Source: Sceloporus undulatus
Taxonomy: Eukaryota > Chordata > Lepidosauria > Squamata > Phrynosomatidae
Reading direction: 5' to 3'
Assembly (NCBI RefSeq): GCF_019175285.1
Contig: NC_056524.1
Span: 169,358,662-169,422,661, forward strand
DNA length: 64,000 nt
Part shown: positions 32,700-42,900 of the stretch, piece after piece
Position numbering within the stretch: position 1 is the first letter of the stretch
Layout: each line of letters opens with the position of its first letter
The notes under the pieces: model-generated
Databases searched by the model: none
Told to the model about the DNA's origin: nothing
What the model saw: the letters and a program-made list of their open reading frames with translations, nothing else
Position numbers and translations under genes: made by a program

Positions 32700-33827
32700 A
32701 TATGTTGCCCTAAAATGATACATTCAGGTTTAAAATAGGATTTTGCCCTGAAAGTACATCCCTTTACGACAGGGAAGTAAGTAAGATGTACAAAAAATTA
32801 TGTGCTTAGGATAGGCCTAAGACTATATCATGGTCTCAAACTTTTGCGTCTTTTGAGAAATATGTATAAACAAGCACTGTTCTAAAATTGCTTTATAAGA
32901 GGGGTGACTACTCTTTTTCTTTTTTAGCATTTTCTTTCTTAGCATTTCAGTCCTAATGAGTCTGTTACCAGGTTCTAACACACTTGAAGCTCATGTGCTC
33001 TATGCTAAAAGATGGAATTCTTGTGGACTGCCCTGTTTCAGTGAATGGGACATGTACATGAAAGAAACCGTGTTTTAATACAGGTTTTATTGGTTACACT
33101 GGGTCACATACACACAAGTTCATTCTTTTTGCACTCATATTTCACCCTTTCACCATATTCCAAACATGCCCAGATATTGAAAAAACATCCTCATTTTCTG
33201 CTCTGACCTTATATAAGGAAACTTGGACTATATGGATGGAAACCATCTGAATTCCGTATAGGTATTGTATGTCTGTGTGGTGAAATATCTGATTTTTTTT
33301 TTAATTTTTATAAATGCATCAGGTGAATTTTAGCATCTTTGGAAAACCTCAACCTGTCCACAATTAAGCATGTAGTCCTCAAACACACTGCCTGTTTTGG
33401 GCACAACATGGAACCTGCTGAATAGAAGGCTACTCACCTTTATAGTTCACTTGGCCTATTTACCAAGAATGTTTCTAAACTTCAGTGCAAGTGTTATTGG
33501 TTACCTTACTTTATGAGTAAGCAAAATTACTAAATTGTACGTCTGCAAGAACTGTTTTATTACTATGGCACTTTGATAAAACAGTCAAAGATGCTGCGTG
33601 CTGGGATATTTCTCTTCATATGGATGCCTGTGACTGAGAGAACTTAATTCCTTCATGTAAGTGCCTGTTCAGAATTTCAAACAAACAAAAAATGCCAAAT
33701 ATTTTCATGTACACTTGCATATAGCGATCTGAAAACTATTCCAAGAAATTTTGAAGACTGATTGTATTTAACCAGCCTCAAATTGTGCATCTATGTATAA
33801 TAGACATAATGAACTGCTATTTGAATT

Positions 33828-33833
33828 ATTAAA
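33828..33833 (+). terminator. VPS26A: Distal polyadenylation signal ATTAAA, VPS26A
   Basis: The common variant hexamer is followed within 30 nt by a T/GT-rich element, and the repeat-dense spacer begins right after it. Confidence 0.45.
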
Positions 33834-33949
33834 AATAGCTGTATTCTCACTAAAACATTTTTGTTTGTCTTTATTTGAAGGTGGTGCCTGTCAATCTGGG
33901 TTAATAATGTAGATTAAGTAGACATCTTGAAGTCAGACTAAGATCGTCC

Positions 33950-34141
33950 TAATTCATGGGGTTTGCTTGGCAAGATTTTTTCATGGGAGGGGGCTTGCCT
34001 TTGCCTTCCTTTGAGGCTGAGAGAGTGTGATTGCCCAAGGTCACCCAATGACTTTCCATGGCCGACTGGCCGACTGGGGATTCAAACCCTGGTCATACAA
34101 GTTGTAGTCCAGTACTCAAAGCACTACACCATGCTGGCTCA
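33950..34141 (-). repeat. tRNA-derived SINE
   Basis: The minus-strand head GAGCCAGCATGGTGTAGTGC and box GGGTTTGAATCC are followed by GGGTGACCTTGGGCAA and CTTGCCAAGCAAACC. The phrase GGCCGACT is doubled near 34063-34077, a small local duplication. Confidence 0.75.
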
Positions 34142-34283
34142 TCTTTGTTTTATTCAAGTAGTGCAGTGGGGTGAGGAAATGCCCAGTTTTCACTTCAGTG
34201 AGGATGGGTTACAGTCAGGACAGGACAAAGGGATATTGTAGTACCTTTGAAGCTAAGAGAACAAAAGAAGTTGGTAGCATTAG

Positions 34284-34502
34284 TTGTGGTTGGTGTGCCT
34301 TCAAGATGTTTCCAACATAGGGTGGTCTTAAGGTGACCCTTTTGTGGGGCTTTCTTGGCAAAATTTCTTCATAGGAGTTTTACCATTGCCTTCCCCTGAG
34401 GCTGAGAGCATGTGATTTGCCTAGTGGTTTTCATGGCCAAACTGAGAATCAAAACCTGGTTTCCAGAGTTGTACTCAAACCACTATGCCATGCTGGCTCT
34501 GT
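34284..34502 (-). repeat. tRNA-derived SINE
   Basis: The minus-strand head AGAGCCAGCATGGCATAGTG is followed by TTTGCCAAGAAAGCC and the tail TTGAAGGCACACCAACCAC. Confidence 0.75.
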
Positions 34503-34534
34503 CAGCATAAGCGTATGTTACCAACTTATTTCTT

Positions 34535-34743
34535 TTGTAGAAATAATGCAGTCTAACACCAGTTTAACTGCCATAGTTCCTTCCTATAGAATTCTGAGGT
34601 TTGTAATGTTATGAGGCCCCAGACCTCTGTAGCAGAAAAGGCTAAAGAGCTTGTAAAAGTACACACTCCAGGATTCATCGGTTGGAGCTACAGCACTTTG
34701 AAGTGGTGTCAGACGGCATTATTCCTACAGTGTAGATGTACCC
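34535..34743. repeat. Palindromic MITE, family B
   Basis: Ends TTGTAGAAATAATGCAGTCT and GGCATTATTCCTACAGTG are inverted. It is followed immediately by the Penelope-associated end motif (AGTCTCAAAGGTGCTACAAG, 34744-34782). Confidence 0.65.
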
Positions 34744-34782
34744 TCAGCTAGTCTCAAAGGTGCTACAAGAAGATCCCTTTGG
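34744..34782 (+). mobile_element. Fragment of the Penelope-associated end motif
   Basis: CTAGTCTCAAAGGTGCTACA-AGAAGATCCCTTTGG matches the end of the Penelope-like fragment at 16364-16398. A matching inverted piece lies at about 34223-34283, so the SINE and MITE between them appear to be insertions into one older element. Confidence 0.45.
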
Positions 34783-35004
34783 ACACTGAACCAGACTATG
34801 GCAGCCATGTCTTGGAAAGAGAGCAGCAGAGGGAGCCTGTTGCCTTTATTCCAAGGGATGCAGTGAAAAAGTTTCCTTCTTTCTATTAATCAGTGGGAAA
34901 ATGAGAGGAGGCACTGCAAGGCTCCCTTTGCCAAGCTAAACCCTCACTTTGACGCCCAGGTCTAGAAAGGCACGTTTTGGGCTCCTAGGACTTAGTGGTT
35001 GGCT

Positions 35005-35110
35005 ATGCTTTTATTTATTTACGGTGTTTATATCCCGCTCTTCAGCCCTAAAGGCTCAGAGCGGCTTACGGATAGACTGTTCTCTGCCCTCAGGCTTACA
35101 GTCTAAAGAG
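35005..35110 (-). mobile_element. LINE 3' tail fragment
   Basis: TTATTTATTTACGGTGTTTA-TATCCCGCTCTTCAGCCC is the reverse of the 'gggctgaagagcgggatataaacacc' type of LINE tail common in reptiles. It carries no coding text. Confidence 0.4.
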
Positions 35111-35336
35111 ACATGACACACAGAAGAAGGGAATGGTGGTGGAGAAGTCCAGTGGTTGTTCTCTCCCTCTGAGGCCTGGACCAAGACAGATGGACTGGGG
35201 GGAGGGTTCTTCTTTTCCTGGCTAGCCCTGATGGAGTTGGGCCTGCCTTTTCACTCCCTCCCAAGCTGGATGGTGTCAGATGGACTGGAGGGAGGGCTCT
35301 TCTTCTTTAGGCTAGGCCTGATGGAGCTTTTCTCCT

Positions 35337-35540
35337 TATTGTGTTGCCTTCAAGTTGTTTCTGACTTCCGGTGACCCTAAGGTGAACTTGTCATGGGGTT
35401 TTCTTGGTAAGACTTTCTAGTAATATCTAAAAGAAACCTATCACGGGGATTGCTGGGGCTCAGAGAGTGTGACTCTCCCAAAGTCACCTGGTGAGTTTCC
35501 ATGGCTGAGTAGGAATTGGAACCCTGGTCTCCAAGGCCTT
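35337..35540 (-). repeat. tRNA-derived SINE
   Basis: The minus-strand body GTGACTTTGGGAGAGTCACA and tail CTTGAAGGCAACACAATAA are clear. A local insertion (about 35420-35440) interrupts the CTTGCCAAGA region. Confidence 0.65.
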
Positions 35541-35580
35541 TCTTAGGAGGGACACTGCTGCAGCTCACACTTGCTCAACT

Positions 35581-35998
35581 TTGTTGTTGCTTGTTGTGTG
35601 CCTTCCAGTCATTCCCAACTTAAGGCGACCCCATCGTGGGGTTTTCTTGGCAAGGTTTCTTCAGAGGCGGTTTGCCTTCACCTACCTTTGAGGCTGAGAG
35701 AGTGTGACTTGCCCAAGGTCCCCTCCAGTGGGCTTCCATGGCCAAGCAGGAATCAAACCCTGCTCTCCAGAGTCTTGAGCGGCCCAGCGCTCAAACCATG
35801 ACTCAGGGTGGCCAGGTGTGTCCTTACTGCAAAGGACAACATAGAAGAAAGAAAGAAAAGCTCCCACAGATATGAATTCATGCATCTTTCTTAGCCCTGC
35901 TCAAAATGAGGAAGGCCTTTTGGAATTGGGCAGAAGGCTGAAATGTAGGAGACATGCTGGGGAAAAGGAGGACGCCTGGCCACCCTACGCCACACTTT
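35581..35998 (-). repeat. tRNA-derived SINE split by a family D MITE
   Basis: SINE text runs from 35581 (tail, TTGTTGTTGCTTGTTGTGTG on +) to 35803 ('GCGCTCAAACCATGACT'). It appears to resume at about 35988 with CGCCACACTTT, the end expected for the SINE head (CACTACGCCACACTGGCTC). The MITE at 35804-35987 sits between. Confidence 0.6.
35804..35987. repeat. hAT-type MITE, family D, nested in a SINE
   Basis: Ends CAGGGTGGCCAGGTGTGTCC and GGACGCCTGGCCACCCTA are inverted repeats, and the family matches 11221-11438. The interior contains a GAAAGAAAGAAAG run. Confidence 0.65.
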
Positions 35999-36002
35999 AG
36001 GA

Positions 36003-36140
36003 CATGGTCCCCAAACTGTGCCCTTTTTAAGAGATTGTGGTCTTCAGCTCCCAGAAGCCTCAGCCATGTTGGCCAATAGTCTGGGATTCTGGGAGCTGAA
36101 GTCCAATAGCCCTTAAAAGGACACAGTTTGAGGACCACTG
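36003..36140. repeat. Palindromic hAT-type MITE, family C
   Basis: Ends CATGGTCCCCAAACTGTGCC and CACAGTTTGAGGACCACTG are flanked by CTTTAGGA (35995-36002) and CTTTAGAA (36141-36148), an 8-bp target duplication with one mismatch. Confidence 0.75.
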
Positions 36141-36159
36141 CTTTAGAAAGGACTCTGAT

Positions 36160-36211
36160 TGTGTCTGTGTGTGTTGTGTATCTTCAAGTCATTTCCAACT
36201 TATGGTGACTC
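36160..36211 (-). repeat. tRNA-derived SINE tail fragment
   Basis: TTGTGTATCTTCAAGTCATT-TCCAACTTATGGTGACTCTA is the reversed SINE tail. It is cut off by the family C MITE that begins at 36212. Confidence 0.55.
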
Positions 36212-36346
36212 TAAAGTCCTCAAGCTGTGCTCTTTAAGGAATTTGGGCCTTCAGCTCCCAGAAGCCTCAGCCATGTTGGCCAGTAGTCTGGGATTCTGGG
36301 AGCTGAAGTCCAAAATCCATGAAAGAGCACAGTTTGGGGACCATTG
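36212..36346. repeat. Palindromic hAT-type MITE, family C
   Basis: TCCTCAAGCTGTGCTCTTTA at the left and GAGCACAGTTTGGGGACCATTG at the right flank inverted arms CTTCAGCTCCCAGAAGCC / GGGAGCTGAAGTCC. Confidence 0.65.
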
Positions 36347-36399
36347 ATATATAGTACAATATCGTATAGTATATATTGTGTATACATAGGATAGTATAG

Positions 36400-36528
36400 T
36401 ACTGTGGGCCCTTTAAGAGATTTGGGCCTTCAGCTCCCAGAAGCCTCAGCCATGTTGGCCAACAGCGTGGGATTCTGGGAGACGAAGTCCAAAACCCCTT
36501 AAAAGGACATAGTTTGGGGAAACCACTG
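36400..36528. repeat. Palindromic hAT-type MITE, family C
   Basis: The left end is shortened (ACTGTGGGCCCTTTAAGAG); the right end is GGACATAGTTTGGGGAAACCACTG, with the family arms in between. It lies about 130 bp upstream of the SUPV3L1 start codon. Confidence 0.65.
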
Positions 36529-36584
36529 CTTTAGCCTATTTCCACCAACTCGTATTTTTTTTCCAGGCATTTAATGTAGCCACC

Positions 36585-36935
36585 CGAAAGGAAGAGGACT
36601 AGGGGTCCTTCGTCGCTCCCTGATGACGACACAGCAGCGGCGCCGCTCTTCTACCCGATGGTGTTTCCGATGTCCGCGCGCTGCTCAGCCCGGCTCCTTT
36701 CACGCTCTTTGCGCTATGGAGGCCGCCTCGCTCTGGGAGGCCCCAGCCGAGCCTTGTCCTGGCCTCTCACGGCCCGAGCCTCTGCTGCTTCCTCCTCCTC
36801 CTCCAACGATGGCGTTCGGGCGCCAGACACGTCCTTGTTCGTCCCGCTCCCAGTGCCCCCGGCTGCGCCTGGCCCAGAGGGCGATGTAGGGGCAGAGCTC
36901 ACCAGGCCCCTCAATAAGAGTAAGGGAAGGGAAGG
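36585..36935 (+). promoter_or_regulatory. SUPV3L1: CpG-rich promoter and first exon of SUPV3L1
   Basis: CpG density rises abruptly at about 36585 and falls after 36935. The upstream part has CCGAAAGGAAGAGG (ETS-like GGAA), TGATGACGACAC and a GCGGCGCCGC palindrome, with no TATA box. The core upstream region is only about 60-130 bp long because a MITE (ends 36528) abuts it. Confidence 0.6.
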
Positions 36936-39900
36936 GGGTCCAAACTCTGGCCCTCCAGGTGTTTGGACTCCAGCTCCCAGAATCCCAAGCCATTGGCCAA
37001 CACGGCTGAGGCTTCTGGGAGCTGTAGTCCACAGTCTCTTAAAGGGCACAGTTTGAGCTACTATAATACTATATATCAGTGGTCCCTGAAAGAGCACAGT
37101 TTTGGGACCACTGCAGTCCAAGGCTGATTGGGGTCCAATCCAAGCCATCTCTCTGTCTGACTCCCTGCGACACAAAACTTAAGGACAGTGGGGGTATTTT
37201 GCTGACTCAACAAGCAGCCTTGTGAATTGTGATGATGCACAATGGGGCATTGCGCAAGATTCCCTGTTGTGTGGCAGCGCCATTGCACAGTGCCCACCCT
37301 TCTGGCTCTGCTTGCGCACTTACTATGTTTCTGCTCCCTCTTGAGAGGGATATGGTTTGGATTGTGCAACAGTGCAGTGCAACTTTACACAATCACAAGT
37401 TGGTTTACAATATTGCAGCTTCCCAACAGGATGTTAGCCTTGGTATTTTTAGCCACTTTTTCAATCATTACTATATTTTATATATATATATAGTATTGCT
37501 ATAGTATTATGCATACTATTACTATAGTGACAAAGCTTTCTTTATTTGATAGCTTCTATGGCATATAGTAGACCCAAGACACTGTTAACGGCTGGATTGG
37601 TAATGGCTTGGCTATATTATGGTTTCTTGGGTTTTCCTGTAAACTAGATAGGGAGGTCCAGTGTTGGTAACTTCTATTCCTCAGAGCAATTTTGTCTGAT
37701 CTTTCCAAATTTAATCTGGAATGAGAAAGATTCTCAGTATTTTAACTTCCGTAGAAGAAGTATTTTTATATAGCATCTAGATAGCAACTGATACTCTCTC
37801 TATCAAGGGAATGTTTCAAGAAACACAGCTTCCCACCTGCCCTCAGTATGTAGCCTCATATCATGAGTGCTTATGTACCACTGAAGTTCTTTTTAGTAGG
37901 GTATTCTAACTATCCTGCCTCCCCATGTTGTGTCTAATAGCTTCATTCCCAAAGTCATTCTCTGGATCACAGACTAGTTTCTACAAATATAGAAGTTGGC
38001 CATCCCTGATATGAATGAACTGTCATCTTATTTCAGATTGCAACACTTGGGTTACTATAGAAGTAATGGTTTGTGACTCTCCAAAGTAAGTTTACGAAAG
38101 ATGGGTTTCACAGTGTTTCACAGTTGCTTCTCTCTGAATATATATACGATTAAATACTGCAAACAAATGATTACAAATGGCTGTATAATAATAATAATAA
38201 TAATTTTTATTTATATATATATGTATTTCTATAACTAATTTCTCTTATATTTTGTCTTCTAGGTGAAGCACTGAAAATATTAAATAAATTTTACAAGAGA
38301 AAAGAAATACAAAGACTGGGGTCAGAAAATGGACTAGACGGTATGAAATGTGCATTTCTTGATCCTGGATATTATAGCATATTTCTTGAGATGTACTTCT
38401 CCCACAACATGGTCTTTAGGTTTTTTGGGACCATGAATCATTCTAAGCAAATTCTATTTGCAAAGTTAACTGCTTAAGACTGTTAAAATATAAGTACCTA
38501 ATGAAACAGTGCATTAAGATTATCAAGTATCTAATTTGATTTGAAGCATCTTGCAAATGTTAACATAACCATAAACATAGATGTAATCTAACTGAAAACA
38601 AAAGAATTACATTATTAAGTTTCATGAAATGTTTTTTTACTGTATTAGATTTTGTCCAGATTTTAGGACATGGAGCTTTATAAGCAATGCTAAACTTTTG
38701 TTTGTTTCGTTCCTCTTATAGCTCGCCTTTTTCATCAAGCATTTATAAGCTTTAGGAAATATATTATGGAATCTAATTATCTGAGTCCTGATATTCACAT
38801 TATTCTAAATGATATATGCTGTGGAGCAGGTAAGCCTATGAAACAGACTATTTCATAACCTTACTTTTAAAAAGGTTAGTGCTTACATGCAATAGCTGCT
38901 TAAAGGCTGCTGACCTTGGCCTTGCTCCTGAGGGTCTTATAGACATTAAAATACTGGTTATATAGTGAGATGGATTGTGTGGACTGCTGAAAAGACAAAT
39001 GAATAGATCTTAGAGCAAATCAAGCACAAACTCTCACTAGAAGCAAAGAAAACTATACAGAGACTATTATACTTTGTGCATATCAAAGTGTGTATTAAAA
39101 ATTATGTATTTTCCAAAAGGAATCTTAAATATTTATTTGAAGATTCTTTATATAATTTGGGAAAACACTGAAGGTCGGAAATATGTGTCAGAATTCCCAT
39201 GCTTTCTAGTGAAAGGACAGTGATGTAGAACTGTATTCCCTGCTAATTTTATTAAAGGTATGAAGTATTTTTTTACTGGTAAAATCTATTTGTCAGATTT
39301 AACAAAATTACACTTGTTCTTAATACAGCATTGTGTGATAATCTACTGGTAAGTTATTTTAAATATTTTTTCTTTCTTTTCCTTTTCCTCCTACAGGGCA
39401 TGTTGATGATCTATTTCCATTTTTCATGAGGCATGCTAAGCAAATCTTTCCTATGCTGGAGTGTATGGATGATCTGCGTAAAATCAGTGATTTAAGATTG
39501 CCACCCAACTGGTTAGCTTTTTACAATCACACATCTTCCCCAATAGTAACAATATTACTGTTATGTGATTAATTCTTTGCTGAGATCCTTCTTTAGGAGA
39601 TGTATCTTTGGTATATAGCCACAATATGTTCCTAATGCAGCCCCTTCAAACTTGCATTTTCTCTGTGGCAGCCCCTACCTCCAAAGGTGGCCATTTGGAG
39701 TGGAATGAGTAAGAAGGGAACAGCAGAGGCATGCCTGGCTATTTTCCTCTATCCATCCATCCATCTATCTAATATGCTGCCTTTCTACTAAAGTAGAACT
39801 AAGGCAGCTTACAAAAGATACTTAAAAACAGTACAATTTTTAAAAACAATTTAAAACATCACATTAATATAACAAGTTAAAAATATAAAATCACTAAAAA

Positions 39901-42900
39901 CATACTATGTTAAAAATAGAAAACCATTGAAAACATACAAAAGCAAACACTCCAGTTAGAAGTGTCCCTGGATGCAAGTACATATTGAAAGCCTATTTGA
40001 AAAGAAAAGTTTTATTTGCCAGCAAATGGAAGGAGTTCCAGAGGGTGGGAGCAGCCACTGAGAAGGCTGTCTCTTGTGTCTTGAGTAAGCAAACTTTTGA
40101 TGATGGTGGGCTGAGAGAAAGCCTTTCCCTGAAGATCTAAGAGTTCTGGCAGGTTCACATGAGAAAATGCAGTCTTTCAGATAGTCTGGAGCTATGTCAT
40201 GTAGAACTTTATAAGTCATGACCAGCACTTTGAATTGTGCCTGGAAACAAATCAGTAGCCAGTGAAGTTGTTTTAACACAGGAGTTGCATGCCACCTATA
40301 ACTGACCCTGGTCAGCATTCTGGCCATAGCATTCTGGAGCAGCTGAAGTTTCTGAATAGTTTCCAGAGGCAGCCCCATGTGGCGTGAATTACAGTAGTCC
40401 AAATGTGATGTAATCAAGGCATGTGTCACTTTAGCCAGATCTGACATCCAAAGGAATGGGTACAGTTGGTGCACTAGTTTTAGCTGTACAAATGCACTCC
40501 TGAACACTGCTGGGTGTACAGTGACAGACATTTTTAGGATCTCTGAAAGTCCTCAGGAGGTCCCTGGTGATGACATTATTGCTGCATCTCCTGGGAAAAG
40601 CAAAGTAGCTGGACACATCTCTGCTGCTCCTTCACTTTTCACCAGCAGAGAATCGCCCATGGGGCAAGTGCAGCAGGGGGGAAAAGGTGTTTTGGGGTCA
40701 TTGTTGCAGAACAGAATACTGACCTCTACAATAGCCACATGTGGTGGGGTGGTTTCAGTCTGCCCCAAATAGGAGTGGCATTATGCTGCTCCTATTTGGG
40801 CTGGGTTGGAGCTGCGATATGTGCTTGCTGCTGCCCGAGTCCAGCTCTGCTCAGCCTCTAAGTGGTTTGTGATGATGTAAGTTGGACTTGCTGCTGCTAG
40901 TCAAAAGACACACATCTTGGGCTTTTTATACAAATAATAATTTTTATGTTTTCACCCCTGGAAACTTTTCTTTCCTCGTTCTGAGATGAATAACTCTGAT
41001 AAATTAGGAGAAGTTTTTAAAACAGATGAGATAACAAATGCTACATAATTCAAAATTGTATCCAGACTGTCTTGCTCAACTATGCATTTCTGTATGTTGT
41101 GTTGTTTGTGTGTTCTAGGTATCCAGAAGCCAGGGCTATCCAGAGAAAAATTGTTTTCCATTCTGGCCCTACAAACAGTGGAAAAACTTATCATGCAATC
41201 CAGAGATATTTAGCAGCAAAATCAGGAATATATTGTGGCCCTTTAAAGCTTCTGGCACATGAGATCTTCCAAAAGAGTAATGATGCTGTCAGTATGTCAA
41301 TGTATTTCCATGCTTCTATGACCATGTTGCAGCCCATGTTATTAGACAAAGTACTCTAATGGTGATAAATGATATAAGGCTGCCACTATGGATACTGTTT
41401 TTTTCATAATCATGTAAATACGTATCCCTAAAATCATATATTATCTTTTTACTATGGGCAGGTACAACAGAGAGTAGGGAAAGAGTAGAGCAGAAAGGGG
41501 AAAATTAAGACAGAATAAGAGTATTATACAAGTACTGATATACAGATGATAAAACTAGCTATACTTTTCAGTGTGCTAAATTCAATGTGATTATCCCTTT
41601 TGCTTTAGAGCATAGTGAATTTTTGGAATTCTGTAATGGTAGAGTATGAAAAGAATATCTGTAGCTAAGAAACCATAAGCCAGACCTTATCTGAGCGTGT
41701 TTTTTTTTTTTAGATTCCTTTTGCTGACCAAAATGCTTTGTTTATTTACATATTGTCCCCTCAAAGTTTTCAGTGTAGTGTCTTGGAAGGGTCCCACTGT
41801 TTCTTTCTGTACAGACAAATCATTTTGTTTTTTATAAATTGTCATTTTCTTCCTTATAGAATGTACCATGTGACTTGGTAACGGGAGAAGAACGCGTCTG
41901 TGTTGATTCTGAGGGTCGACCAGCTGCCCATGTTGCTTGCACCATTGAAATGTGTAGTGTTACTACGCCCTGTATGTATACATTTTTTCTTTTTAAAATG
42001 TTCTTCAAGAGTTCATACTCATTTTTTAAATTTGATGTTCAGGTATATTGTAACTTAAAATGTGTTCTTGGTTTTGCTAGATGCAACATTCTGGGGGTTG
42101 TACCTCAGAAGTTAACTTTCCTAAGCACTGGTTATGATGTATCAATGGACTGGAGAAATGAGAATGTGGAAGCACTTTTTAAATGGATCACGACTTTGAA
42201 GAGCTTATACTCTGAATCATTATTACATCTGTGGGTGCAACTGCACTGTAGAAATAATGCAGCTTGGCACCACTTTAAGTGCTCTAACTCCATCCTATGG
42301 AATCCTGGGATTTGTAGTCTTACAAGGACTTATAGCCTTCTCTGCCAAAGAGTGGTGGTGCCTCACAAAACTACAAATCCATGCTTCTATAGGATGGAGC
42401 CATGCCAGCTAAAGTGTAAAATGGCATTTCTGCAGTGTAGATACACACTCTGTTGTGCTTTTAAATTTTAAGTGTCTTTTACTGTTCACCCTACTATCTG
42501 TCCCCCCCCCCCCCCCCAGATGAAGTGGCTGTGATTGATGAGATTCAGATGATTAAAGATCCTTCTCGAGGTTGGGCCTGGACGCGAGCTCTCTTAGGTA
42601 TGTCTTATGTGAGTTTGTTGTTTTTGAAAGCACCTTATCCAGAGTTAGGGTTAGTGCTGACTTGTATGGCTTCCCTTTCATGTATACTACATGGCTGTTC
42701 TGGCACACTGATACACAGAAAAATCTCTTTGTAACCATGGCTTTGAACTCCAGTGACCATCTGAAAGATGGTATGTTAGTTTAGAAGTCTGTGTTGGTTA
42801 TTGCTTATTAGATATTGCTAGCTATGACAGGATGCAGATTTTTTTTTTTGCACTAATATCATAAAAAATACATTTGTGATCCAGGTGAATTGCTTTGAAA

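Larger units (their letters stand above)
32264..33860 (+). other. VPS26A: 3' UTR of VPS26A
   Basis: After the stop the sequence has no repeats and no coding content. It has AATAAA at 32694-32699 and ATTAAA at 33828-33833 followed by a GT/T-rich stretch (TTTTTGTTTGTCTTT). Repeat-free sequence up to about 33860, then dense repeats, supports a long UTR. Use of the near site would give a short form. The far end is inferred. Confidence 0.55.

Noticed and set aside
36700-37175. Antisense frames over the SUPV3L1 first exon (110 and 153 codons)
   Set aside because: GC-rich exon DNA lacks stops by composition, and the frames run on into MITE sequence with no recognisable product.
41875-42471. 198-codon plus frame in SUPV3L1
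   Set aside because: It is exon 6 read through its donor into intron 6 and a family B MITE, not a separate gene.
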